Part shown: piece after piece, positions 13,518-26,800 of the stretch
Position numbering within the stretch: position 1 is the stretch's first letter
Layout of the letters: the number at the start of each line of letters is the position of its first letter
From: Apostichopus japonicus
Taxonomy: Eukaryota > Echinodermata > Holothuroidea > Aspidochirotida > Stichopodidae
Assembly: GCF_037975245.1 (NCBI RefSeq)
Contig: NC_092568.1
Coordinates: forward strand, 33,264,501 to 33,328,500
Length of the DNA stretch: 64,000 nt
Direction: 5' to 3'
The notes under the pieces: model-generated
Told to the model about the DNA's origin: nothing
The model's database searches: none
The model's input: only the letters and a program-made list of their open reading frames with translations
Position numbers and translations under genes: made by a program

Positions 13518-15851
13518 AACTTAACAGGATCTCATAATTGTGGAGTTTCAGCTCTCCTCAAGGTCTTCTCTCCCCTCACTCTCGATTCCCAGATTATGGA
13601 AAGACATTTCATGCAAATGGAGGTACAAACGCAAGGAAAAGACAAAAGCCTGAGAACTCATGGTCGACAGTGGCTGACACTGACTGTTAAACACAACAAC
13701 ATACCTAGAACTTAGTGTACTCTTACTGGGTGCAATCAACAAATAGTGTTACTCCACACAAAAAAACCATCAAAGTCAAGGTTAACATCTTGTCAGCCAA
13801 ATATTTCTAACAGTAACATATCTCTTCAAATAAAACAAATTCAGCTTTCTATAGTAAGGTAAGCTTAACCCAAGGTGTTCCAAAGAGCACTAATCAGGTA
13901 TTCAATGTTTATCTGAAACACGACAAACAGAAGATAGAATGGTGGTTTTAAACTAGGAACGTCCAAACCACTTACTCAAGGAACCAACAAACACACACAT
14001 AGCGAGCTCCCTGGTTGTTTAGTTAATTAATGCCGGCAGATATACGGCGCACTGTGACGTCTGGAGATACCTTGCAAGAAGTACAAGTGAGTCGTTCAAG
14101 ATGCGGGAATTATCTCCCTGAGAGGTGAAAGATATTGATCAATCGAATCACCAGTGGCGGCCCTTTCATATTCTCGAGATCATCATCACCATCATCATCA
14201 TCACCGTGATGGCTGCCTCTCCCGGTAGCCACACTCAGAGAGATATGATGGCTTGACAACGAACATCTCTTTGTATAAAGGGCAAAGAATCTGACTCGCA
14301 AAGGACATGTCTATCATTAACTAGATAAAGTAAGGAAAAGCCCTCTGGCGTTTTATGCAATTTATTGTAAGATCAAGTGAATTTTACCATCCACCTGGCT
14401 TTTCAACAAAATTAAGCACAAAAAAATCCTTCATCTGCAGTTAAAGAGGGAATTCTTTGAGATAGAGCATCTTACATGTCACAGAAAAAGAGAGAGAGAG
14501 AGAGTATTGAGTCGAAATAATTTGATATTTAACAGCAGGGCGTGTCAAAATTTCAGTTGAAGTTAGTTACTTCAAAGACGTTGGCAGCTTTATGGCAGCC
14601 ATTGGCCAATTCTCAGTTGCAGCTCAAAGCTTACATACATATATTATCTGAAAGAAGATTGCCAATGATTTAAAAAAAAAACATAATATCTCTAGATTTC
14701 TTTACAAAATGAATTTTAAAGATTGCTAGTTGTAAATTATTCCATTAAATCTACAAAATGTTGCTGCCCAGACCTTTCATATATTATATTGTAACCATGT
14801 AACCAGAGGACTTGAAAAAATTGTCTTATTAAACTTCTCTTCATTACCTTACACAAACCTTGACCAGCCATATTAATGAAAACTATAGTTATTGATACAA
14901 GGAATGCAAATCCTGTAAATTTCCTGAATATAAATATTGTATTTTAGTTCAAGAAATTGCTTTCAAAAGAGACGCACTTCTGGTTATAGGCTTGTTAAAA
15001 GCCAAATTTGGCATCTTGATTAAATTCACATAAAGAAACAGACAGATAACATTCAAAATGGTTGTGAATTTTATAACACACTATCCCCCTTCCCTCCCCA
15101 ACCCCCTGGGGGCAAATTTGTTGCATCTGTCAAATCTGAACATACAATAGTGGATTATAATAGTAGATAAAGCCCCTAGGCTCATTTTGCTAATGAATGG
15201 AAATTTCCTCTCAGAGAGGGGCACGTCGTCTAAAGTGAAGGAAGGATCTTTGTCACTTCTTTATCGACGGACAAAAATTGCAGACGTTGAGACGCAATGT
15301 TCCTAATAGCTGATGTATAGAGAGGGACACATTTAATATGACATTTAATGCGTAGATGTGGCTCAAGAGGGGTTTGCTTCCTTCACATTTTTCTTTTGTT
15401 TTAGCGTAAGACACCTGCCATCTTTATTGGAAGTGGCTGAGACCTGAATGAAGATAGAGCTAGTTGGATGGATATTTCCAAAAGGTTTAAATCCAATTCC
15501 AACTGCTACGAACCTTCCCATGTACAACACTGAAGGTAAAGTAAAAAAAAATTATAATGAGACTGAGAAAGAAATAGAAGTTCCTTTCTTCATTTCATAG
15601 AACTGCTTCAAAATATTTCCACTAAATTCCGGCAAAGAAAGGAACAGAAAAAAGAAACAGAAGCAAAGGGAGAAATATACTGTAGTGATGAAGTGCCATC
15701 TGCATTGTTTTCAGACAGACATGTCCATCCCATTAGTTACGTGACATGAACACATCTCACGTCCAATCCTTTCAATCGCACACTGAAGTCCCAAGATCTT
15801 TGTTGAACCAGGCAAACAGCTGATCAACTTTAAGTGTTATATGGTGTGTGT
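13518..15851. other. Intergenic, no gene recognised
   Basis: Only short open frames without domain character. There is a short (AG)n run near 14488-14505. Confidence 0.4.
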
Positions 15852-16470
15852 TCATAGATTTGTTAATGATGCAAGCTGCCATTCAATCTGTAAGTATTGG
15901 TGTTTTTACATAGATGGTTAATGATGCAAACTGCCATTCTATCTGTAATAAAGTATTGGTGTTTTTACATAGATTTGTTAATGATGCAAACTGCCATTAC
16001 ATCTGTATTAAAGTATTGGTGTTTTTACATAGATGGTTAATGATGCAAACTGCCATTCTATCTGTAATAAAGTATTGGTGTTTTTACATAGATTTGTTAA
16101 TGATGTCAACTGCCATTAAATCTGTATTAAAGTATTGGAGTTTTTACATAGATGGTTAATGATGCAAACTGCCATTCTATCTGTAATAAAGTATTGGTGT
16201 TTTTACATAGATTTGTTAATGATGTCAACTGCCATTAAATCTGTATTAAAGTATTGGTGTCTACATAGATTTACTAATGATGCAAACTGCCATTCACTCT
16301 GTAAGTTTTGATGTGTTTACATAGATTTACTAATGATGCAAACTGCCATTCAATCTGTAAGTTTTGATGTGTTTACATAGATTTACTAATGATGCAAACA
16401 ACCATTCAATCTGTAAATTTTGATGTGTTTACATTAATTTACTAATGATGCAAACTGCAATTCTATCTGT
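15852..16470. repeat. Minisatellite, ~60-bp units in alternating pairs
   Basis: About ten units share TTAATGATGCAAACTGCCAT and TTTACATAGAT. In the central part two variants alternate: one begins GATGGTTAATGATG, the other GATTTGTTAATGATG and ends CTGTATTAAAG. This gives a two-unit higher-order period of roughly 124 bp. The last units are shorter and more diverged. Confidence 0.85.
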
Positions 16471-17247
16471 ACAAATGCAAATATTAATACCTAATCCTAG
16501 AACTACCTTAGTTTCCTAACAGATGTACAGTATCATACATGTAACCTACTTTACTGATATATATATAAGAATCGCGGCCCAAGTAGTGTTCTCATTAACT
16601 GTATATAAATACCCAGCAAATTTCCCATCCATTTACAGTGATGCTAAATAATTTGTAAATAAATCGTGTTAGTGAATCTGGCCACAAGGGGAAAATATTT
16701 TTATTCTAAACAAACGGCCGACAGCATCAGTACATTTAAACTTTAAGAATCCCCTGTACTGAGACCTAGACGATATTTCTATACTCTAAAGAGAGCAGGC
16801 TTCACTAAGGCAACAGTCAAAGCAACACTCCACTACTTGTGTACACAATCTTACTTCCATATTTGCCATGGTAACCAGACTATTGTTATTTACTATAGGT
16901 TACATCCCATGGCATTTAATATGCACAGCACACTTGCGGTCTCCTTAAATGGAATGTATCGTCTTAATTGAAATGGCATGTGACATGAATCATGTTAAAG
17001 CAGAAAAAACTTGAAGCTCACAAATTAATAGCCACTACACAGCTATGCATCATATCCTTTATAATGACCAGATAAAACCAGAATTTCATCGAAAAAAGAC
17101 AATTCTACTTAAACCAGGCTTACAGACTGCACTTGACCTTTGCATGAAAGTCTAGTACTCACTTGTCTGTGGTTCCTACAGGACTAATAAGAGCAGCAGC
17201 AATACAGGACCAGGAAACAAAGAGATCTACGGACCAGACGATTAATC
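16471..17247. other. Downstream flank / probable 3' UTR of the DDHD1-like gene
   Basis: No coding frame continues past the stop at 17248. The nearest minus-strand AATAAA downstream is at 16700-16705. Transcript data would be needed to fix the gene end. Confidence 0.4.
16700..16705 (-). terminator. Candidate polyadenylation signal AATAAA
   Basis: Canonical hexamer on the coding strand of the phospholipase gene, about 540 bases past its stop codon. It is only a candidate, because the hexamer is common in AT-rich DNA. Confidence 0.3.
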
Positions 17248-17408
17248 CTACTTTTCTTGGCTCTCGAGGTAATCTGGGAAGAGTTGAGTCATCACAAAGA
17301 GGGCAACATCTAGAGATGTCCAATACGAGGTATGAGATGTCAGAGCCGAGTAGTACAAACTACCGTAGCTGCTCTCCTTCAACTCAAAATCAATCCGCTC
17401 GTCCAACT
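17248..17408 (-). CDS. DDHD1: DDHD1-like terminal coding exon 11
   Basis: Acceptor TTCGTCAG. It encodes LDERIDFELKESS and SHTSYWTSLDVALFVMTQLF, the last DDHD block with D692, H711 and D719, and stops at 17248-17250 (TAG). It is separated from exon 10 by the minisatellite and the GGGA array. Confidence 0.93.
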
Positions 17409-20400
17409 CTGACGAAAAAGAGAGATTAAGAAAATCACGTCTTTGCTAAACAGATGGGGTAATTTTGGGCAGTTAAAGTTCATAAATAAAGTTCAGAAAG
17501 TTTTGAATGCTTGAACCCAAAAAAATTTTACTTAAAGAAAAAAAAAACAGTAATTCAGGGGTTTCAATGGTGGAGAAAGGGGTGGGGAGGAGGTGGAAGA
17601 AAAGGGGTCGGGATGGCTGGGAGGGATGGTTAGGAAGAATGGGAGAGTGGAAAGGGTATGGATGGAGGTGAGAAATGGGGTGGGAGGGAGGGAGGGAGGG
17701 AGGGAGGGAGGGAGGGAGGGAGGGAGGGAGGGAGGGAGGGAGGGAGGGAGGGAGGGAGGGAGGGAGGGAGGGAGGGAGGGAGGGAGGGAGGGAGGGAGGG
17801 AGGGAGGGAGGGAGGGAGGGAGGGAGGGAGGGAGGGAGGGAGGGAGGGAGGGAGGGAGGGAGGGAGGGAGGGAGGGAGGGAGGGAGGGAGGGAGGGAGGG
17901 AGGGAGGGAGGGAGGGAGGGAGGGAGGGAGGGAGGGAGGGAGGGAGGGAGGGAGGGAGGGAGGGAGGGAGGGAGGGAGGGAGGGAGGGAGGGAGGGAGGG
18001 AGGGAGGGAGGGAGGGAGGGAGGGAGGGAGGGAGGGAGGGAGGGAGGGAGGGAGGGAGGGAGGGAGGGAGGGAGGGAGGGAGGGAGGGAGGGAGGGAGGG
18101 AGGGAGGGAGGGAGGGAGGGAGGGAGGGAGGGAGGGAGGGAGGGAGGGAGGGAGGGAGGGAGGGAGGGAGGGAGGGAGGGAGGGAGGGAGGGAGGGAGGG
18201 AGGGAGGGAGGGACGAATGTAAGACGATTTCTTTTAGGAAAGTTAAAGCTTTGTAAAGCATCCTTTATCTAGGATCCAAAGTGCATCTCAAACAAAGATT
18301 GACATAACTCTGAAAAATTGTCACTTTAAAAGCTAAAGCCAATGTGAACCTTAAAGATTCAAAGGTTTGTCCCCTAACAACTCCCTGATCACAGCATCAA
18401 TCTCTTTCATCATTCAAAGCGTGTATCAGGTCAAAGGTCAAGCAACCCAAGTTCAAGTACATTTGTAGATACTGAGATGTCTATGTAGGAAAATTAGGAA
18501 CAGCATTTTTGGTCCCAATTAAATCGCTTGTTTAGTATGAGTGCATTTAATTGACTTCAACTATATTGAAATTTAAATCCTCAAAATAAGAAGTTTGAAA
18601 ATAACTAATACTGCAATATTTCATAAATTGGGACAGCTTTAGTAAACACTGTGCAACAGCCAATCTCATCTAAAATTTCACTTTGCACAGATGTGTCCGT
18701 TCCATTAATTAGTGGCCCTGTGAGTTAATTAGGGGCTATGTGAGCTTTATGGCTTAACTCATGTACTTTCGGAGTTACGTATCAACATCATAGATGTTCT
18801 GAGGTTAAGCTTGATACAGTTCTTATTTACTTTGATGGATGTATGGCAATCCATAATATCCTATTTGGAGAGTAGATTAGATTTAGATTAGATTAGGTAC
18901 TGAGAGGAAACGCCACAAATTATCATGTATACACTTGGCACAGAAAGCAGTCTCCATCTATTCAAATTTTTCCTACTAGTTTGTAGTGACAAATTAAAGA
19001 ACCTTCAGCTAGTTTAAAACTGATAAAAAAAAATGGCTGACTCAATCACCCTGGAGATCTTCCACATATCTTTCACTTTAATATAACAAACGTAGAAGAA
19101 TGACTGAATGCCACAATTTCATCGTTAAATTTAACCACTTGTTCATATTTGTGCAGTTTGCCAACACCTCTATCCCTTCAATAAGAAAGTGTGTTTGCAG
19201 TACTACAGATGAAGGTGCTACATAATGGGAATGACAGAAGAACATTCCAGTTCTCCGAATAAATTATGAGAGAGTCCTCGAGCCCAACGTTAACAATTTT
19301 CCATTGATGGTGAAGTGGATGTAAAATGTAACCAAATAACATCTTCTTTTTCATCAATGAAATACAAGTTTTTTTGAAATACCACACTTTCCTGTTTTAT
19401 CTCGAGTGCTATCAGAATTCGGGACTGATCTTTTCATGACAAAACTTGACTGAAAATGCCTTTTACGAGAACTCTCGAGCATATGTCTTCTTCTGACCTT
19501 CGTTGACAAGAATACACTGTGATAGCAAGATAGCTAGTTGAATATGGTAACTTGATGACAAGAAATACCAGAGAAGCCATGCTTCTTCAAATAATACATA
19601 GAGGAAACTAGGAAATCCTTCACACATAACTATTAGCAAAGAGCACTATGTACAGTAACAATGACATAGATATGTATAGAATTCATGTGCCATTAAAATG
19701 ATACGGATCCTCTCCTTCCCATTAAAATGATAGAGTTCCTCTACTTCCCATTATAATGATACGGTTCCTCTACTTCCCATTATAATGATACAGTTTCTGT
19801 ACTTCCCATTATAATGATAGAGTTCCTCTACTTCCCATTATAATGATACGGTTCCTCTACTTCCCATTATAATGATACAGTTCCTGTACTTCCCATTATA
19901 ATGATAGAGTTACTCTACTTCCCATTATTATGATAGAGTTCCTCTACTTCCCATTATAATGATATGGTTCCTCTACTTCCCATTATAATGATACAGTTCC
20001 TGTACTTCCCATTATAATGATAGAGTTACTCTACTTCCCATTATTATGATAGAGTTCCTCTACTTCCCATTATAATGATACGGTTCCTCTACTTCCCATT
20101 ATAATGATAGAGTTACTCTACTTCCCATTATCATGATACGGTTCCTCTACTTCCCATTATTATGATATGGTTCCTCTACTTCCCATTATTATGATACAGT
20201 TCCTGTACTTCCCATTATAATGATAGAGTTACTCTACTTACCATTATAATGATACGGTTCCTCTACTTCCCATTATAATGAAAGGGATCCTCTACTTCCC
20301 ATTATAATGATACTTTCCTCTACTTTCCATTATAATGATAGAGTTCCTCTACTTACCATTATAATGATAGGGTTCCTCTACATCCCATTATAATGATAAG

Positions 20401-20764
20401 GTTCTTCTACTTCCCATTATAATGACAGAGTTCCTCTACTTCCCATTACAATGATAGAGTTCCTCTACTTCCCATAATAATGATAGGGTTCCTCTACTTC
20501 CAATTATAATGATATGGATCCTCTACTTCCCTTTATGATATAATTCCTCTACTTCCCATTATAATGATATGGTTCCTCTATTTCCCTTTATAATGATATG
20601 ATTCCTCTACTTCCCATTATAATGATACAGTAACAACTCACAAGCAATTTTGCCATGATACAAATAAAAATCCCAGCAAAACAATTTTCACAAAACTTTT
20701 AGGGAAGAATATTCCAACTTTGAATTCAGGATACAATATCAGGCTAAGGAGATCGTGTTCTGAT

Positions 20765-20802
<38 letters not shown>

Positions 20803-23800
20803 AACCCTTGAGGTGACATACGGGGAATCAGCTCAGGTGACAGCTGAGGGCCTTTATAGAACAATGGGATCATTTACAAATCTTGTGACGGACTGGAAAT
20901 TAATCACGTATGCACTCGAGAAAGGACTAAATCTGGAGACATCAGAACTGAGCCACAAGTGTCACTCTCATGATGAAATTACAGACGGAGCAATTAAAAT
21001 TAGAAAACAGATTCTTCTCTGTACCGAATTTGCGCCTGCCTGAGTGAAATGATCAAAGGGATAAGACTTCTCTTGTCATGGACTGATTCCCCTTTGGCAT
21101 GTTCGAGCTTAGTTTTTTGACACGTCATTACTTAGTTGTAAAGCAATGTAATAAATGCGAGAAGCTATTTCAGTTTCAGGTTTATTTTTAACCGTGTGAG
21201 AGAATACGATCTTGACCAGGTGATGATGTTCAAGCGGTGCAGTGACGCAAGAATTTAAGATCGATCTGGATCTCACAACTACGGTGAAGAAATGAAAATA
21301 GATTCTATATCTTTGCTCTTGAGGAGAGAACCATTATAGAATTACATCAAATCGGTCTTATTGGCGATTCAAACTTTGAAAGAAAAATTAAATTAAATTT
21401 AAAAGACGCTAAGGAACATGGCTAAGTTCTCTTCAAAAAACTTGAATTCTTGGAATCAATTTTAAACTTCCTTTCTTGCACTCTGTCTGCATATGTTTAT
21501 TAAACCTATCAACTTTTGATCCAAACATGAGATGGAAATGAACTAAGTCCTCAAAGACACCTTTGACCTCTGCAGCAAATAATGAATGAATGGGATGAAT
21601 AAACAAAGAACTAAAAGAGGTCCCTACCAACTTTCTCTTCACTAGTAAAATCTGATGCAGACCAACTTGGTATTGAATCCAATGTCTTCATAGCATTCTG
21701 AAACTCTTCAAGGACATCTGGTTTGGCATCTCTCTCGTCCAGCTGTGAGAACCGGCTACGTAAGCTGAACCTAGATGGAGGTTTGGCCTCATTAGATTTA
21801 GAGTCCTTGGCTTCCGACCACGACCATATGCCCCACAGACCACCTGATGGATCAAATTATCAGCAAAATCGATCGATCAATGTTATTTATAAAGCATCTA
21901 TTGCGAACATTTCTTTAAATTATTGTAAGCCTCGTGGGAGTTAATTAAAGTGCATATGTAGAGGGGAGATAGGTAAGAGAGATGTGAAATAAACATTACC
22001 AAAACACACTTCATTCCAAATTATGATAGATAAAATATTTCTTATTTATACGTAGTTAATATTCACCAAGTTAAGATCCTGAACTAACACACAGTGACAG
22101 CAGTCCTCAATTAATTTGTAACAAGGGCCAGTGAAAACCATCGGTTGGACAAACGACCAATTAGATAGAAAAACTCATCCATACCCAGATTAGAAATGTA
22201 CACAGTAGGTAGGTGGGTATAGGATACTCAAGCCTAAGGCCTCATAGGTCTGTATGCTCGAATAATACAAACTTGTGGACTTCTATTTCCTTTCTTGGAT
22301 TCGAATGAAATTTTTTGTGGGCCCAGATTTAGCCTGTGGGGGACCTATTGAGTACCCCTGCACTATGAGATGTAAATGACCACCTTTCACGGTGTTATGA
22401 GGCAAATTTCCTGGCATGCATCTTGCATACAAATATCTATCACCACCAGTGATCGCTATAGTGTGGCCGAGCTTAGCTTACAATAGCAGATGGTCAAATA
22501 TATTTTCAATGTCAAAAACTTATCTAGAAAGAAACTCAACAGATCTGTAAACTCTTTGAATAATCATTGACCATGAACCTCATGAATAGTCACATTTATA
22601 TGAGATAAAGTCTCAAAATTTTTAAATTACCCGAGGAAGATTTTCTCTTTCTCTCAGACAGTGAATTGTCTTCATTAGAGTTGGTGCCATCTTCCACAGT
22701 GACCGACATTTCCTGTTCTGGACTTGAAGCATTCTCTGTGGCTTTCATCTCCTCTGCAGATTTGGTTGCTTCAGAATAGGGAATCGGTCTCATTGTGTGG
22801 TACGAGGGCTGAGGTATGCTCTCAAATCTATGCACGTTGACAGGCTGTATCGTGCAGTAATGCTTCACGATTAAAGGTTCTATCCGATAGGCCTGCAATA
22901 AGTATTGAAAGTTATGATCAACCCATGTCCGGAAATATTAAAAATTCAGCCACATATATTGAATCTGATCAAATTTGTTTACAAGTCTTTTTCCCCCGCT
23001 ACCTTTCCTCCTATCCTGAAGGGATGAGCAAACAGTGGCTTGGGAGCTATATATATTTGTTGTAAGAAAATTACTATAAAGGTTAAAACCTGACAGCTTT
23101 GTTTGTCCTGTGGCACTAAATCATCGGAAGTTAGTAATCATATGTGGATCTTACCTTAAAGCAAGTTTTTCAGTCAAATAAAATAAACAATCAATGTTTT
23201 TTTGTAAAAAACTGCTAGCCAGATGGACGATATCATGAGATCAAATATGTATGTCACATCCAAAACCTGGGTAAATCTACGACAAGCATTTCATCTTAAC
23301 ATTTCATCAAGAGGTAAGGAAATTAGGAGAAGATTGAACAATAATATATTAACCTTGCTACACACTGATACTGCTGTACTGAACCTTCTCAAGAATGGAA
23401 AACCTGTACACAATTTTTCCAGCAAAACAAGATTTAAAGCTGATATTTTCTTTAGGTGAAAATGGAAAAGATCAAAGAAATAAATGGCTTTTTCATTGCT
23501 CTTTGCCATCTGTCCAACATGTCCCAGACAGGTTTTCTTTAATTCATATTATATTTATATCATTTTTAGTGACAGTTATATAATGAAAGTGAACATAAGC
23601 CTAAATGCACCAATTCCATTCCAACCTCATTCAAGATTCAAAACTTGGCCAAACTAACTTAGCTTCAGCGGTCTAAAACACTCAATTTTTATTATTAGCT
23701 TTTACTACCCACTTTTTCTGCATGGCAGGTGCAAATATCAGCACTTGGCATATATGTAACAGGGATATTTTACTTCTTTTTTATGTTTTTAATTCCCTTT

Positions 23801-26800
23801 TAATCCAGAAAAAACACAAGCACAGACAACCACTGCAAACATATCTAACAGTTTCTTAATATCTCCATCAAAAGAGAATACAAAAATGTAGCAGCAACTG
23901 CATTATTGTTTTAACGATTGATTCCTTCCAATAAATGCAAAACACTAAGTTGATTGCTTCCCTCGAGGATATAGATCACTAATAGAGCTATAGAACCTAA
24001 AGCATAAACAGGAAGAAGCTTCTCGGGGAAAAAAGGCTTCTAGAAGATAAAAAGTAAATTAAAGAAAATTGATGGAAACCATCGCAATTACGAAGCCAAA
24101 GGAAATCAGTAATGTGACATTTCAAAAATAATCCCCACAGTTTGTGAGTCTAAATGGCCAATCCTTATCAGTTCAATCCACCCACGGTTGATGCAAACGC
24201 TACGGTATGTGAAGTTTTGTAAACACTCGTGGGAGAGAATGGTTATCTAATCATTATCCTTCACTTTTGTTCAACCATAAAAAATAAAAAGGTTTGAGGT
24301 GGGTGGAAATACTCCTCCAAAATGTCACCTATAAGGTTACAGAGATTATTTCTTGGTGGCCAGCCCATATAAAACCATCTAGAAGTTTCGTTGCTGGCAT
24401 AATTGCTTTGTCTATTATGCCTTTTCTGCAAACTACGAGGAGCAACCGGAGAGTGGGTTGGCGAAAAATATTGTTTAGTGGGTGGAGGGATTTTGCCAGA
24501 AGTCAGTTTCCAGAAATCAGTATCTATGGTTTTCTGAGCTTGCTAAAGGCAACCAATTAAGTTTTTTTTAAAACATTAAGTCCATAGTTTAAGGTGGCTT
24601 ACATGTATTCTGAAGTGTAGGGTGCAGACGGTCGATGTTCGGTCCTCATGGAAGAAGACCCTAAGGGGTGGACCAAACAATTTCCAAACCGCTGATTTAT
24701 AAGTCTTGAAAATTTACAAAAGGTTAAGAATTGAGCAGTGATTCTTACGGTATTATTCAAAGGAAAACAAACCAGAACCAAGAGTGGATGCCGCTCAGGT
24801 TAGTATTAGTAACCACGAGACTGAGGGCGGCATATCACAGAACTAAATCTCCTATGTCAGGATATCGTCTTGAACTCTTTTGTGTTTGCGCACGGTTCTA
24901 ATTCAACCAAATGTCAGGTTTGAATTCCAACTTGCTAACACTCTCTTTTGAAATATGAAGCTTTGTTGAGTCACATTTATGGTTAACGCTTGCATAAGAT
25001 TAACAGCAAATGTCACCATTATCTCAGTCAATGAAATTGCCGGCGGGAGCAGAATGCAATATCATTTACATGGTAATTGAAATCTACCTGACGTACAGAT
25101 CCTTGAGGGATATCTAGAATAATTTGGTAACATACAACAATGCTCCAAATCTACTCTAGTTTTAACTTTTCTGTAACATTTCTAGGTTGAAAACTTACAA
25201 TCTTCTCGAGACTTACCTTCTTTCTTTCCTCTTTAAATTTCACACATAGAGAATTGGACACATTGTTAATTCATTCACCCAATGTTTCTTTCTATCGTGT
25301 TCTTTTTTCTTGGGGGGGGGGTTTCCTCATTCTTCATCTTATACCATGATAGTGATAGAACTATCTAAACGATGGATTTTCTCCTCGTATGAATGGTAAG
25401 AAATATCAGAAATATGACCAGCAATTGGTTGAAACCAAAACAAACTACGAAAACAGTCTGTTTTTGTTTCAGCTTTCCTGCAAGGATCAAAACATCACAC
25501 CCTCTAATCTTTAAGATATTTACCTACATAGGTAGATAAACAGTCTTTTCTACAGTCTTTTCTTCTCTCTTAGGTTTCTGTTAAAAAATATCGAAAGGTG
25601 TATTTACCACTGGATCAGAAGGAAAATAAATGTTGAATAATCTTTGGCAGACTCTCTTTGGCAGTAAGTGATCCATGGAACCCCTCTCCTGAGGGCGCAC
25701 ACCTCGTAAAGTTAGAAAGACTCCGAGGGGTGAGCCGACACAAAAGAGATTCTCAACCTGAAAAGAAGAGTTTAAAATGAAAAATTTATCGGACACGACT
25801 ATTAGAACCCTGACAATCATCTTCAGAAAGAAAGAAGGTGATTAGAAAGTATTAAAACATTTGCAGCATTTAAAAATATACGGATTAGAAAATTAGAATA
25901 GGTATAGATCATTAGTGCAACCTTATTATGCATAAAAGTTAATCAGCCTTAATTAGTCTGAATGGAATAATTGGAGGAGAACTAAACAACACATAAAGAT
26001 GTCATGAAATACAGCTTTTCAAATAGTTTTGGCTTGCTGAAATATGATTAAATAAAAAACCACATGCGATCGGGAAAGCCTTCTAGCATATGAATAACCA
26101 TGCGGAGGCTAATGCCCCCAGAAATATGAATAACTGGAATATGAATAACCATGCTGAGGGTTAAGCCCACTAAAAAAAACACAAGTGTAAGAATTGTGAC
26201 GGTAGTCTGACAGCAAATTAAAAGCCAAACAAGATTGTCAAATTGCTATGCAGTTGTAAGAATTCCTAGCAGAAATTAATACATGATAAGTTCTTTGCAA
26301 TGAAAAAACCATTCCATTATTGATGAAAACAGTTAAGAATACAATAATTTTAACATTGCTGTATCATTACTCTCTACTGAATAAACCATGCATGGATTTT
26401 GATTATTTTCAATACTATTAGTGTTTTTAACAAAAAATCAGAATGAGAAGATTGCTAACTTCACTCAGCTACTAGATATTGACTTTGCGAGCCGCTAGAA
26501 GTGTAAAGCCTATCAAATTTTGTAGTATCACTAGGCTTAATGGGTAAACAGCATTAAAACACGTTTATTTCATAATTAAGTCGAAGACTTTTACATGGTT
26601 GTTATAACAATGGACACTTCATCCAATGCTCATTTTTATTCAGGAATATTATTTTCATTTTTCTGGCTATGCTCTGTTTAACCTTTTCTTAAAGACACAC
26701 TCTGACTGATATTATGTTTTGTCGATATCGAAATCACACTGATCGACAAAAGATTCACTCCACCTTGTCTCATTAGCGCTGATTAGGTTTGTATCATTGT

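Noticed and set aside
17473-18272. Long open frames rich in Gly-Arg-Glu or Ser-Leu-Pro on both strands
   Set aside because: They are products of the GGGA tetranucleotide array, which has no stop codon in any frame.
15852-20629. CRISPR-like regularly spaced repeats
   Set aside because: The arrays are plain tandem minisatellites without unique spacers, in an animal genome.
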